This document shows positions 1 through 12,089 of a stretch of 64,000 nucleotides of DNA, one piece after another. The first letter of the stretch is position 1. Every line of letters starts with the position of its first letter. The notes beneath the pieces are model-generated. The model did no database searches. It was given only the letters and a program-made list of their open reading frames with translations, and had not been told where the DNA came from. The position numbers and the translations under genes were made by a program. The stretch comes from Oasisia sp. SBJ-2009 (Eukaryota; Annelida; Polychaeta; Sabellida; Siboglinidae). The DNA lies in assembly GCA_964017155.1 (NCBI GenBank), contig OZ024862.1, positions 2,012,170 to 2,076,169 on the forward strand, read 5' to 3'.

Positions 1-2740
1 CTGTATTCTGTACACATCAGGTCTGACACCCTCTCCCTGTATTCTGTACACGTCAAGTCTGACCCCTCTCCCTGTACACTGTACACATAAGGTCTGACCT
101 TTTCCCCCTGTATACTGTACACATCAAGTCTGACCCCGTCCTCCTGTGCACAGTACACATAAGGTCTGACCCTTTTCTCATGTACACAGTACACATCAGG
201 TGTGACCCCCTTCTTCTGAACACAATACACATGAGATCTGACTCCTTCCTCCTGTACACAGTACACATCAGGTCTGACCCTTTTCTCATGTACACAGTAC
301 ACACGAGGGGCGATCCCCTCTTCCTGTACACAATACACATGAGGTGTGACCCTCTCCTCCTGTACACAATACAAGTCAGGGGTGAACCTCTTCTCCTGTA
401 CACAGTACACATCAGGTGTGACCCCCTCCTCCTGTACACAGTACACATCAGGTGAGATCCTTGTCTCCTGTACACAGTGCACATCATGTGTGATCCCCTC
501 CCCTTGTACACAGTACACATCAGATGTAGCCCCCTCCTCCGGTACACAATACACATCAGGTGTGATCCTCTTCTCCTGTACACAGTACGCATCAGGTGTG
601 ACCCCCTCCTCCTGTACACAGTACACATCAGGTCTGACCCCCTCCCCCTGTATACTGTACACATCAAGTGGGACACCCTCCCCCTGTATACTGTACACAT
701 CAGGTCTGACACCCTCCCCCTGTATACTGTAAACATAAGGTCTGACCCCCTCCTCCTGTACACAGTACACGTCAGGTGTGACCCCTCTTGTATACAGTAC
801 ACATCAGGTGTGACCCGCTCCTATATATATCACAGGTGTGAACCACTTCTCCTATACACAGTACACATCAGGTCTGACCCCCTCTCTCTGTATACTGTGC
901 ACATCTGGTATGACCCACTCATACTGTATATTGTACCCATCAGGTCTGACCAACTCCCCCGGTATACTGTACACATCTGATCTTACCCACTCATTCTGTA
1001 TACTGTACACATCAGGTCTGACCTCCTCTCCCTGTATACTGTACACATCAGGTCTGATCCCCTCCCCCTGTACACTGTATACTGCATACTGTACACATCA
1101 TGTCTTACCCCCTCCCCCGTGTACACTGTACATATCAGGTGTGACCCCCTCCCCCTGTACACTATGCACATCAGGTCTAAGCCATTCACCCTGTACACTG
1201 TACACATCAGGTCTGACCCCCTGCCCCTATATACTGTATGCATCAGTGCTGACCCAATCCCCCTGTATACAGAATACATCAGGTTTGACCCACTCTTCCT
1301 CTATGCAGTACACATCAGGTCTGACCCCTCCTCCAGTATACAGTACACATCAGGTCTTACGGCTCTTACCTCCTCCTCCAGTATACAGTACACATCAGAT
1401 CTGACCCACTCCTGTACACAGTACACATCAGGTGTGACCCCTCCTCCTGTACACAGTACACATCAGGTCTGACCCACACCTGTACAAAGTACACATCAGG
1501 TCTGACCCACACCTGAACACAGTACATATCAGGTCTGACCCACACCTGTACTCAGTACACATCAGGTATGACTCCCTGCTCCTGTACACAGTACACATCA
1601 GGTGTGACCCTCTTTTTCTGTACACAGAACAAATCCGGAGTGACCCCCTCCCCCTGTACACAGTACACATCAGGTGTGACTCCCTCCTTTACCCAGTACA
1701 CATCAGGTGTGATCCTCTTCTACTGTACACAGTACACATCAGGTGTGACCCCCTCCTCCTGTACACAGTACACATCAGGTCTGACCCACTCCTCCTGTAC
1801 ACAGTACACATCAGGTGTGACCCCCTCCTCCTGTACACAGTACACATCAGGTGTGACCCCCTCCTCCTGTACACAGTACACATCAGGTGTGACCCCTCCT
1901 CCTGTACACAGTACATATCAGGAGCCGTATTCATGTTGAGCAGATAAACCACCCAGAGGAACATGCAGTGACTGTCGATAGTAAACCCCTTCCCCCTTAC
2001 ACAGTACACATCAGGTCTGACCCCCTCTCCCTGTACACAGTACACATCAGGTCTGACACCCCTCTCCCTGTACACTGTACATTGTACACATCAGGTCTGA
2101 CCCACTCCCCCTGTACACTGTACACATCATGTCTGACCTCCTCTCCCTGTACACAGTACACATCAGGTCTGACCTCCTCTCCCTGTACAAAGTACACATC
2201 AGGTCTGACCCCGTCTCCCTGTACACAGCACACATCAGGTCTGACCTCCTCTCCCTGTACAAAGTACACATCAGGTCTGACCCCCTCTCCCTGTACACAG
2301 TACACATCAGGTCTGACCTCCTCTCCCTGTACACAGTACACATCAGGTCTGACCTCCTCTCCCTGTACACAGTACACATCAGGTCTGACCTCCTCTCCCT
2401 GTACACAGTACACATCAGGTCTGACCCCCTCTCCCTCTACACAGTACACATCAGGTCTGACCTCCTCTCCCTCTACACAGTCCACATCAGGTCTGATCCT
2501 CTCTCCCTGTACACTGTACACACCAGGTCTGACCCCTTCCCCCTTACACTGTTCACATCAGGTCTGACCCCCTCCCGCTGTATACTGTACACATCAGGTC
2601 TGACCCCCTCTACCTGTAGACTGTACACATCAGGACTGACCCACTCCCCCTGTACACTGTACACATCAGGTCTGACCCCCTCCCGCTGTACACCTTACAC
2701 ATCAGTTGTGACCCCCTCCCCCTGTACACTTACACATCAG
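1..2740. repeat. 36-bp minisatellite array, left block
   Basis: Tandem array of a 36-bp unit built around GTACACATCAGGTCTGAC followed by a pyrimidine-rich run. The 36-bp length is a multiple of three and the units lack stop codons in several frames, so long repetitive reading frames arise on both strands. They show no codon constraint and are not called as genes. Neighbouring units are more alike than distant ones (for example the GACCTCCTCT block at about 2130-2440), which indicates local homogenisation. The array runs off the left edge. Confidence 0.95.
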
Positions 2741-3252
2741 GGCCCAGTTTCATAAAGCCGTGTAACTTTACGTGCAATTATGCGGTTTACTGGCCGCAGC
2801 TAACAGCGAATAGTCAATGCAGCTTGCTTGCTTGAGACCAATTTAGCATTTGCACCACTAAATCGCCGTAGTACTGACATAGTTGGGTCGCGGTGGGGAA
2901 TCCCTGAATATGTGCTCTGCATGAACAATCTTTTTCGTTGTAGCTGCCGCCTTTGTTGTTCGTATCGCATATGGGAAGCTATGATGAATGTAAAGGATAT
3001 CAAGTGTAAACATTAAAAATCATTTTGTTGAGAATGGGCGTGTCGGGAGCATACTGTACATATTTCAACTTCGGGAGCATACCGTAAATATTTCAACTAG
3101 CGTAAAGTCACGCCTACTAAATACATGGTGCAGCTAAGTGCAACTATGGAGCTGACTCGTGAAACGCAACTAGTGTAACTTTACGATGTTTTAGGCTTAC
3201 AACGCGTTGTCGCCCGCTACAACGTATTAAGTACGCTCCATGAAACTGGGCC
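2741..3252. mobile_element. MITE-like element inserted in the minisatellite
   Basis: A 512-bp insertion with terminal inverted repeats GGCCCAGTTTCAT and ATGAAACTGGGCC. The trinucleotide CAG occurs on both sides (2738-2740 and 3253-3255). Removing the element plus one CAG restores a normal minisatellite unit, so ends and target-site duplication are well supported. No coding capacity is visible. The ends recall non-autonomous DNA transposons; the superfamily is not assigned. Confidence 0.85.
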
Positions 3253-4303
3253 CAGGTCTGACACACTCCCCCTGTACACTGTACACATCAGGTCTGACCC
3301 ACTTCCCCTGTACACTGTACACATCAGGTCTGACCCACTCCCCCTGTACACTGTACACATCAGGTCTGACCCACTCCCCCTGTACACATCAGATCTGACC
3401 CACTCCCCCTGTACACTGTACACATCAGGTCTGACCCACTTCCCCTGTACACTGTACACATCAGATCTGACCCATTCCCCCTGTACACTGTACACATCAG
3501 ATCTGACCCACTCCCCCTGTACACTGTACACATCAGATCTGACCCACTCCCCCTGTACACTGTACACATCAGGTCTGACCCATTCCCCCTGTAGACTGTA
3601 CACATCAGGTGTGACCCACTCCCCCTGTAGACTGTACACATCAGGTGTGACACACTCCCCCTGTAGACTGTACACATCAGGTTTGACACACTCCCCCTGT
3701 ATTCTGTACTCGTGAGGTCTGACACACTCCCCCTGTACACTGTACACATGAGGTCTGACTCTCTCCCCCTGTACACTGTACACATCAGGTCTGACACCCT
3801 CCCCCTGTATACTGTATACATCGTGTCTGACCCCCTCCCCCTGTATACTGTATACATCGTGTCTGACCCCCTCCCCCTGTATACTGTATACATCGTGTCT
3901 GACCCCCTCCCCCTGTATACTGTATACATCGTGTCTGACCCCCTCCCCCTGTATACTGTATACATCGTGTCTGACCCCCTCCCCCTGTATACTGTATACA
4001 TTGTGTCTGACCCCCTCCCCCTGTATCCTGTATACATCGTGTCTAACCTCCTCCCCCTATATACTGTATACATTGTGTCTGACCCCCTCCCCCTGTATAC
4101 TGTATACATTGTGTCTGACCCCCTCCCCCTGTATACTGTATACATTGTGTCTGACCCCCTCCCCCTGTATACTGTATACATTGTGTCTGACCCCCTCCCC
4201 CTGTATACTGTACACATGAGGTGTGACACCTTCCCCTGTATACTGTATACATCGTGTCTGACCCTCTCTTCCTGTATACGGTACACATCAGGTCTGACCC
4301 ACT
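3253..4303. repeat. 36-bp minisatellite array, right block
   Basis: Continuation of the same 36-bp array. The stretch from about 3800 to 4210 is a strongly homogenised sub-family in which the core reads GTATACTGTATACAT, often followed by CGTGTCTGAC or TGTGTCTGAC. The array ends near 4303 and passes into unrelated AT-rich DNA. Confidence 0.93.
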
Positions 4304-4715
4304 CAAGCAGCCTACATGTTGGTATAATCTAAAATCTATGATAAAGTGATATCTCTCTCTGTACCAAATCAAAAAGAAATAATAATTTGGAATAACATTT
4401 TGCAAAACTAGCTTGATTTTGAACTGACATTGCAAAAATCAAGTACTTTAAGCTCAAATTTGTGTGACTTTCAAATTTGAACGATAAGTCCTTGGCAATA
4501 ATTGCAGAAAGTTTTATCAGGCACACTACACTCCTAAAGAACTAAGTGGCATTTTAAATGTTGATCACCTCAATTTTGCCCTAGTGGTGTAGTCAGAACT
4601 AAATCTGTCACATAAGCTATCAAAATGCACATGGATGCTGCCATCATGGAATGTCCTGTTTGCTTCTTTGCATATTTTTGGCAAATGAGATAAATACCTG
4701 TAGCAGTTGGTATAT
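4304..4715. other. AT-rich unique-looking DNA
   Basis: No gene, RNA or repeat could be supported in this stretch. Confidence 0.5.
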
Positions 4716-5517
4716 CAGGGGTAGAACTTCAGCATTTATTTTACTAGACAGCGGGACTAGTAAAGTCAAAAGTTTACTAGTCCGCCAAAAGGTTTACTAG
4801 TCCGCAAAAATAAAAATAAACAATCCAAATTTAAGTTGTTCCAATTTGTTTTTAAATTAAAAAAAAATAGTACAATTTGCAACCCCAGTTAAATAACAAT
4901 GCACTTTTCATAAAGGTACCAAAGAAATAATACAGAAATAACAAAAGAAATTAATTAAAAAGTGTAGATATGATCTGTATTAAAAACTGCGCAATTGAAA
5001 AAGAATCCCGATTGCACTCATTGACCGGCAGTATCACCCTACCATTATTAATTTTCTATATCATATATTTATATATTTATAATCATTTTGGAAATTTAGC
5101 TCACATTACAGTGTTATGTAAAAAATGCTCTTCTGGAAAATAAAAATATCACACTGAAAAAATTATAGACATAAAAGAACAGTTAATCTTACAAATAGTG
5201 CCCATACAAGTTCATTTCATAGCTGGTGGCTATGTCATCATTTATCAGAAAAGGAAGCTGCTGTAGCCAGTTGTTCACTGGCAACAATTTATCAACGTCT
5301 TAATGATTGGGATTTAGTTACTACATCCCCCCAGCCTGTGGATGTGTTCAGGTCAGGGTCACTGTGACTACAAAGACTTGATTGATTGATGTAGGGTGGG
5401 TTGGATGACACATTGACCTTTACTAGACAACAGGACTAGTTATTAGGCAGGTTTACTAGTCCGCCCTTATATTTACTAGTGTACGGACTAGCAGACTAAT
5501 GGGTAGTTCTACCCCTG
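4716..5517. mobile_element. hAT-like non-autonomous transposon
   Basis: About 800 bp bounded by perfect 13-bp inverted repeats CAGGGGTAGAACT and AGTTCTACCCCTG. TATAT stands directly outside both ends (4711-4715 and 5518-5522). The CAGGGGT end resembles hAT elements, although those usually duplicate 8 bp. Inside, both ends carry repeated TTTACTAGTCCGC motifs, typical subterminal repeats. No open reading frame of note. Confidence 0.7.
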
Positions 5518-5850
5518 TATATGTAATATTTGTATTTAAGTAATCCGATAAGCTATAGGTAGTGGCAAATATAATGAAAAACTATTTAATATATGGCAAG
5601 CTATGATATCTAGAAAGTCACCAGGTAGTCAAGGTTAGATCAAATACCGGTAGTTATAATTTGTATCCAGACATTTTCAGCATCAGAGATAGTGATCGTC
5701 AAAATGACCTCAAGGATGGTCAGAATAACCTAAGATATGATTGGTTTCACTCACCGTTTGTAACATACATTCATGAATGTAAACTAGTACACAATAATTT
5801 TCTGCAAAATAAATCATGGACAAGGCAATTTCAGTTTTGGCATGATTTTC

Positions 5851-5948
5851 ACACATTCACACACGCACACACGCACGCACGCACGCATGCACACAAGCAC
5901 GCACGCACGCACGCACGCACGCAAACACACACACACACACACACACAT
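5851..5948. repeat. (CA)n and (ACGC)n microsatellite
   Basis: Simple repeat of ACAC, ACGC and CACA units. Confidence 0.95.
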
Positions 5949-7835
5949 AAAGTAGACTAGCAAATAATGACATAAATGTGTGGATAGTAATGGTCATATC
6001 AGAAAAATAGGACGTTAGCCACCATTTGCATGCTAACAGAGCACTAGGACTGTACTTAGTGCCTATATTTAAGTATTAATGCAGTGGAAGACTGTTTTTA
6101 AAGTCATAACTCCTGAAGTATTCAATTGTGCTTGACAAAACTTCTACAAATTCTTGCTATATATATGTATACTTCAACATAGCAAATTAAATTAAAGCAG
6201 AAGTTAGATGTTTTTACCAGTTAGGTCAAAGGTCAAACCATTTTTAAGTATGTTTAAAAATTATATGGGTTATTGTCTAAATAGGTAGACAATTATAATA
6301 GCTTTAAAATGATAGAAATATCACAGCGGTAGATCATCTAAAAGTGGTGTTATGATGCAAGGTATCAGGTATCAAGGTTAGATCTTGAAAAGTTTGATGA
6401 CTTCTATCTCTGGATATGACCTAAAATTTGGTGGGCATAGGCTCTTGATCATAAACCAACACACCAAATTTTCAAAAAATCAAAGACGGTCATGTAAATT
6501 CTTGAGTGATTTAATGATTATACACTACACAAATTATATATATATATATTTGTATTGGTCTGATTTGTTTGTGTATTGTTTGACATAACCTCTGCTCTTA
6601 ACCCTCTTAAGGTGACCAAGAAAGATCCTCTGTAATGTACTGTTCCTATACAAAAATCATAATATCACTAATATTGGTCGTAAGAATAAGAATGATGTCT
6701 CATTTTAATGATAAAGCAATGCTTTATTATAATATCTCTTTCTAGCATACTAAAATTCTTGCGGATATTTCTACCTGAAGTTGAAACAAAAATTACATCC
6801 TGCTGCCAGATAATGATGGCGTGGATGTATATAGCTGACAATTTAGACAATTGTAGCATTATGTGTTATTGCCAAATAAAAAATGAAACAAATCCGTTGA
6901 AAACTATTATATTTATTCTGATATAAAAATAGGCCGATCCAAGCTGGCTGATTGCGGCCACCCTCAATACTGTTGCAACCCACGCATTCATATAACCACT
7001 GCGTTACCATGGTCACAGACATACATATTCAAGAAATTATGGTACAAACAAGTGGGTGACTTGTGCACTATGGTTGGCTGCATTAAGCAACATTTTATTA
7101 CAGATACAAATTCATGAAATCATTCCCATTCTCATGCGTATTAAAAAAAAAACATATGGTATATTACAAGCACAACATTTCCCATTAAAACGGTTCTGCC
7201 CTGCGGCACTAGGCTTGCTTAACCGACTCTCGCTTGGCTGCATGACTTTGTTGAGAAAATAGTCTGGTAAAACATATGTTATGCCACTGATTGAAGACGT
7301 CAGATGTCATCACAGTTTGGGATTAATTCACAGGCTTACATGTTTAATAATAATTACTGTTTATAGAGTATGCATGCTTTGATTATAATAAAATGATGTA
7401 ATAATATATATGTACACAAAATAAAAAGCAAAATAAAATGGAATACTTTGTGACAGTGCTTTCTCAGCCCTCACTTACTTCCCAGTGAAGTGACACAGTC
7501 GTGCGAGGCTTGGTAAAAATAATTGATGATTTTCGAGAGAAATGTGTGTGGAAATCTCTAACTCTTCCCACTATCATGCTATTTGTATGGTTTGGAAAAT
7601 ATTAAAAGATATGCACGACCACTCAAGAAACATGTTGCTTTCCCTGAAAAACCAAATGTGTATGACAATATAATCTTTCGAAGGTTTTTAAAGACATTAC
7701 AATGGCACATGTTAAAATAAAATAAATTATTGTAAGATATCTTGCTATCGGATATATGGGTGTACATCATGCAATGATGTTTTGGTTTGTTAATTTAGGA
7801 ACACTACGTTGCATGACTTTTGTTGCAATTTACAG
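5949..7835. other. AT-rich region upstream of the HEPN exon
   Basis: No coding exon could be supported. The stretch may contain the promoter and a 5' non-coding exon, because the sequence just before the HEPN coding exon ends in a plausible splice acceptor (TTTACAG, 7829-7835). No TATA box or other promoter element was assigned. Confidence 0.4.
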
Positions 7836-7844
7836 ATTGTCAAA

Positions 7845-8460
7845 ATGTCTACACGGCTGAGCGTAGACGAGGAAAACTTCCTAAAACTCACAAGGATCAT
7901 CTTAGATGAACTACGAGGTAAATTACGAAACCTCTTCATCACCGAGTTTGAAAGAAAGTATGGCTTTCCGTATGGAGATGATCCTGCAGCTGGGACGTTT
8001 TTCCTCAGCAATGTACTTCTACAGAATAGGAGTAAAGATGCCGGAGTGAGGGATAAGATACAGAATGGAGACTCCAATAAATTTGATTGTACCAGTCTGT
8101 TCTATTGTATTCTCTATTCTGGTGCACTGCTGCAGCCGGCAATGCGCCGGAAGGATTTGAGGACGCAACCGTGCAACTCGAGTGAACTACTCGACATGTT
8201 AAGGGAACACCGGAACATGTTCGCTCACTCCACTAGTGCTGAGATTAATCAGACGGAATTTGACGACAGAGTTAACCGCATGCAAATGATCTATCAGCAG
8301 TTGGGGTGGTCTTGCACTGACCTGCAGCAGGCAGCCTCTGACCCATTGACCACAGAAGAGTGTCACAGGCTAGAACAAGCATTGTTGACAGCACTGACAC
8401 AACGCAATGCACTTGACCAAGTTGTGCAGAGAGACAATCAGCTACTGCTGACTCTGGAAG
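7845..8460 (+). CDS. NLR gene, first coding exon: DZIP3-like HEPN domain
   Basis: Encodes 205 residues plus one base of the next codon. ATG at 7845 lies 9 bases after a candidate acceptor at 7835, so a 5' non-coding exon is likely. The exon ends GGAAG|GTATGT at 8460, phase 1. Residues about 15-145 match the DZIP3-like HEPN pattern: a helical region, a SLFYCIL segment, then an ELLDMLREHRNMFAHS segment holding R113-x4-H118, the R-x4-6-H motif of HEPN RNases, followed by a long helix ending in YQQLGW. The tail (about 165-205) is Gln/Leu-rich and looks like a coiled coil. In animals this domain is found on DZIP3 and on NACHT-LRR proteins; in other HEPN families the motif gives RNA cleavage or binding. 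Activity here is an inference. Linkage to the downstream NACHT exon rests on matching phase, strand and order, not on transcripts. Confidence 0.8.
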
Positions 8461-8508
8461 GTATGTTACCCATTGTGTATTTCAGATGTATTCAGAATAA
8501 GAGATGGA

Positions 8509-8635
8509 GTACTCATACTCTGTACTCGTACTACTATGAGTACGGGTACTTTTTTAGTAATGGTACTAGTACTCGAGTACAAAGCTAAGCAATCGTACTC
8601 GAGTACATTATCGAAGTAATCGTACTCACGATTAT
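8509..8635. repeat. Cluster of GTACTCGAGTAC palindromes
   Basis: Just inside the first intron, a short stretch repeats GTACTC and GAGTAC in both orientations, including two copies of the perfect palindrome GTACTCGAGTAC. It could be the end of a small transposon or a hairpin-forming microsatellite. Origin unknown. Confidence 0.6.
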
Positions 8636-8690
8636 TTCTAACAATTACATTTCTTTCATATGAACAGTTGCAAGCAAATGTATTAGACAG

Positions 8691-8770
<80 letters not shown>

Positions 8771-8779
8771 TATCATCGC
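8691..8779. repeat. (ATC)n microsatellite, 3' tail of an adjacent LINE
   Basis: About 28 ATC units. On the minus strand it directly follows the last codons of the neighbouring LINE fragment, so it reads as that element's microsatellite tail. Confidence 0.85.
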
Positions 8780-9245
8780 AGCCATAGTGTCCCGTGGTTG
8801 GGCGAAGGCCTCAGCTTCCACATCTGCCTATCTTGCGCTATCCTCTGCCAGATGGTACCCTTCCAGTAGTCGTCTAGTTCGTCTCTCCACGGTCTCACCG
8901 GTCTTTCTCTAGGTCTTTTCCTTTTGTAAGGTATCCAGGTGGTGATAAGCAGTGTCCATCGAGTAACTTGTATCCTGCTGACATGTGTCCTGCCCAGGTC
9001 CATTTCCGTCTCCTGACTTGTTCAATCACATCTGTGACCTTGGTCTTTTCTTTTACCCAGATGTTTGTTTTTGTGTCCCAGTGTGTGTTGTTTAACATAC
9101 TCCATTCCCTCTTTGTTTTTGCTGCTGCAAGCTCGTTTTTTGCTTGGGTGGTGAGTGCCTTTGAGATTTGTCTCTTCAAGCATGTTCCAATGTTACCCTT
9201 GAAGATGTCGCGGTGTTTGGCGAATGCTGTCCATCCGGCCGTGAC
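8780..9245 (-). pseudogene. LINE (RTE-like) reverse transcriptase C-terminus, 5'-truncated and frameshifted
   Basis: The minus strand encodes the typical tail of a non-LTR reverse transcriptase protein: RRRKWTWAGH, then RWRDELDDYW-like text, then WQRIAQDRQMWK. The pieces lie in different frames (one shift near 9000, another after QMWK), so it is dead. It ends directly in the ATC/GAT microsatellite. RTE-like is a recognition call; the clade was not tested. Confidence 0.75.
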
Positions 9246-9248
9246 ATA

Positions 9249-9388
9249 TAGACAGATAGACAGATAGACAGATAGACAGATAGACAGATAGACAGATAGA
9301 CAGATAGACAGATAGACAGATAGACAGATAGACAGATAGACAGATAGACAGATAGACAGATAGACAGATAGACAGATAGACAGATAGA
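9249..9388. repeat. (GACAGATA)n minisatellite
   Basis: About 17 perfect copies of an 8-bp unit at the 5' truncation point of the adjacent LINE fragment. Confidence 0.97.
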
Positions 9389-9845
9389 AACGACAATATT
9401 AGAAGTAATCTAATATGTGTAATATTAATTCAGCTGTTTCGTTTCTATTACTGTTGAGCATTTCAGTTGAATAACTATTCACTCAGATTTCCCCAGTTAA
9501 TACCATCTCTTCCCAGAGAAGCCATATCTCCTGACACTCCTTCTGACTGTATACTGGTAATACAAAATTATATTGTGACAGTCCCTGGGAAGCACTGCAG
9601 GAGATAAGCATCCCCTAACATCTTGCTTTGTAATTTTAGAAACCATGCCACAGCCCCACCTGTACTGTTTACTCTGTCAGTATGGAGTGAATGACTGGTC
9701 ATGGTTCCTACATACAGAATCCTAACAGTGTCTGGATGGTGCTTAATCCCTGTCTATTGTGTTTACTTATGTGCAAACTGTAAACCTGTATAAATCTACA
9801 ACTATTTTGTGATTGTCCCAACCAGATATGGTGTCAAGTACATTG
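9389..9845. other. Intron, nothing recognised
   Basis: No exon or repeat could be supported. Confidence 0.4.
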
Positions 9846-10600
9846 AAGTGTATTTAAATATAATTAGTCTTGAGGGATTCAAATACAATTACAAATGCAA
9901 ATGTATTGAAATACAAAAACATTAGAAAGTATTTCAAATAGTTTTCATTTTATAGGATGTATTAGTATGGGTATTAGTTACTGTGTAGGTAAAAGAAAAA
10001 CAACTCATATATTGAGATAACTAGTTTATAGGCACAATTAGTATTTCGGTCATATGAGTGCAGGAGAGTATTGTTATTGCTAACTACATCACAGTGACAA
10101 CTGACTGAAATACCTCTATCCACAGATAGGTCTAACTATATTGTTTGTTATGTTAAGCCAGGAAGTCCATACTAAAAGGTGACTCTAATAAAATGCCTAT
10201 GTTGCCCTCAGAAGAGACACCGCTAATGACTGCTAGGATCTTGTGAGGAACTATGAAAGCTCAACTTTAAAACCAGAACAGCCTGGTGCCAGATTGGAGC
10301 CTGACTAAAGAACAAAGGGGATATTGACCTATGGTAACTGTCAGATGCTAATCCACCCTCTGGCTCTTTGTGGTCACTACAGGGCCCTGGGGGACATCTG
10401 CTGTTAAGTGTCTTCACAAGTAATTAGCACTGTAGGACAAAGTTGCAGTAAAGGTAATCAGTTTGGCATGCAGTACATGTGACAGTGAAAAAGAAATGTT
10501 GATACTGACAATGTATTTGAAAAAGTATTTGAAAGTACTTGAACATATCAAATACATTAGAAACACAATTAATTACAAATACTTTTAACTCCTACACATC
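9846..10600. mobile_element. Possible degenerate MITE
   Basis: Both ends are rich in AAATACA, GTATTTGAAA and related words in opposite orientation, a pattern seen in old non-autonomous transposons. Exact ends and a target duplication were not found. Confidence 0.3.
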
Positions 10601-10605
10601 AAATG

Positions 10606-11440
10606 TAAATACTAGACTGAAACTAAATGCTGATAAAACAGTTTCTTATATATTATTGGCATACAGAGGCAACGTGAAAAAATGAAGAATGTGTTTCCAA
10701 TACCCTCACTTAATCAGAATGTTATGCCTGCAGTTTTTACTCGGAATTTAGCAGTATTTTTTTATGATAAATGTTATTCTAGATATAGTTATATTCTAGT
10801 TATACTAGATATTCTAGATGTAATAGACATTTTTCGAACATTCTTTGGTGTTTGCCTCTTTATATTGTAAAAAACAATTGCAACTGTGCTAGTAGTAGAG
10901 TAGACTATTGCAATTTTATGTTTCATAACATTGCATAAGGATGTCACAAAACTACAATGTGTTCAAAATAGCTAAGCCAAAGATGTGCCTAGGTCTGCAC
11001 CTTTTGCTGATTCTAAGTTGTTTTTAAAGAGTCTGCACTGGCTTCTTGTCTGATATCGTATCATCGTAATCAGCCATAGTATTTACATTCTTTGCTTATT
11101 CCTGTAAGAAAACCTGTTCAGTTTCAATCGTCTAGTTCTGATTTACCTTTTGTCTCTAAAGTCAATGTGGACTAGGGACTTTGCTCTGGGTGTGCCTACT
11201 CTTTGGAATATGCTTCCTTCTAGTATTAAATCACTTGAAAATATTGCTAAATTCTGCTGCCATTTAAGGACTTACCTTTACAACTTTGCCCATCCACCAT
11301 AGCTCCCTGGCATATCAATCAATATAATGGCAACTGGATTTGTTTATTGACTATTGAATCGATCAACCGTTTTGTATTGATGCGCCTCAGAGCTTGGTTT
11401 CTGAGGATTTACGGAAAACAGAAGTTACCTTTATTATTAT
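10606..11440 (+). pseudogene. L2-like LINE 3' fragment (relic)
   Basis: Broken-frame translation on the plus strand follows the C-terminal reverse-transcriptase region of the L2-like copies at 56265 and 62801: RLKLNADKT, TRNLAVFFYDK, KSLHWL, FALGVPTLWNMLPSS, YLYNFAHPP. It then ends in the same 3' untranslated tail with GCGCCTCAGAGCTTGG and a TTATTATTAT end. Several stops and shifts make it an old relic. Confidence 0.75.
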
Positions 11441-11557
11441 CACTACTGACAGACAGCTGAAAATAACAAGACTTTCATTAAATCTGACCATTTATGAACT
11501 GCAGGATTCAGGCGTTTCATCTTATATCTAAAGTGGGGTCTCCAGATAGCATGCATG

Positions 11558-11606
11558 CACACACCCACACACGCACGCATGTGCACACACACACACACAC
11601 ACACAG
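11558..11606. repeat. (CA)n microsatellite
   Basis: Simple CA/CACG repeat. Confidence 0.95.
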
Positions 11607-11904
11607 GATCTCATTCCAGCTTTATAATCAGTGTAATAACAGAGATATAGCCCAGAGATCAATTTGCTGCAGTTTCGAGAGAAGTGTCCATTAACACAAA
11701 CACATCCACATGGTATTCAAGCCTGTTAACTATTTGTTAAGCTTGCTAGGGTTGAACAATTTTATAATATACTTAAAAAGATAATATAATATACCCATTT
11801 TGATTATGTTTATATTTATGAAACAGGTTTCAGTTTTTATGGGAGTGTGAGCTTGAGATTACTTATCTCCATTAGGTTGGTTGGAGTCTGGGTTTGGAAA
11901 CCTG
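11607..11904. other. Intron, nothing recognised
   Basis: No feature could be supported here. Confidence 0.4.
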
Positions 11905-11975
11905 ATTTCATCCCATGTCCTGTGCCTCCACACAGGACATGGGACGAAGATGTACACTATACAATGGGTGGTCAG
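11905..11975 (+). repeat. Short LINE scrap with a 14-bp hairpin
   Basis: The segment CCTCCACACAGGACATGGGA and what follows matches the open LINE at about 19459-19505. Just before it lies the reverse complement TCCCATGTCCTGTG, giving a perfect 14-bp stem (11911-11924 with 11931-11944) and a 6-base loop. Confidence 0.5.
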
Positions 11976-12085
11976 GGACCTCAGGGTGTTGATGGGTCTG
12001 TGGTACACTGGTATGTCACACGACTTGAAAATCCTTGCCAACTGTTCCGACAGCTTACTAATGTAGGGGACACATCTTACATAGT
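11976..12085 (-). pseudogene. Penelope-like element fragment, C-terminal linker
   Basis: The minus strand encodes LSEQLARIFKSCDIPVYHRP, the counterpart of the linker between reverse transcriptase and GIY-YIG regions seen in the larger Penelope-like element at 40.2-43.1 kb. It is cut by the LINE insertion that starts near 12090 and has no catalytic part. Confidence 0.6.
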
Positions 12086-12089
12086 AACC

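Noticed and set aside
1..2740. AGGTCTGACCT-like words in the minisatellite as nuclear-receptor sites
   Set aside because: The half-sites overlap and are a by-product of the repeat unit; nothing else supports a regulatory role.
1..4303. CRISPR-like array
   Set aside because: Units are contiguous without unique spacers and the DNA is eukaryotic.
53..4332. Long reading frames on both strands made of 12-residue repeats (YTVHIRSDPLPL-like)
   Set aside because: They are translations of the 36-bp minisatellite, open in several frames at once, with no start context or codon bias.
7809..7844. An earlier start for the HEPN protein
   Set aside because: The upstream in-frame codon is TTG, not ATG, and a splice acceptor at 7835 lies between it and the ATG at 7845.
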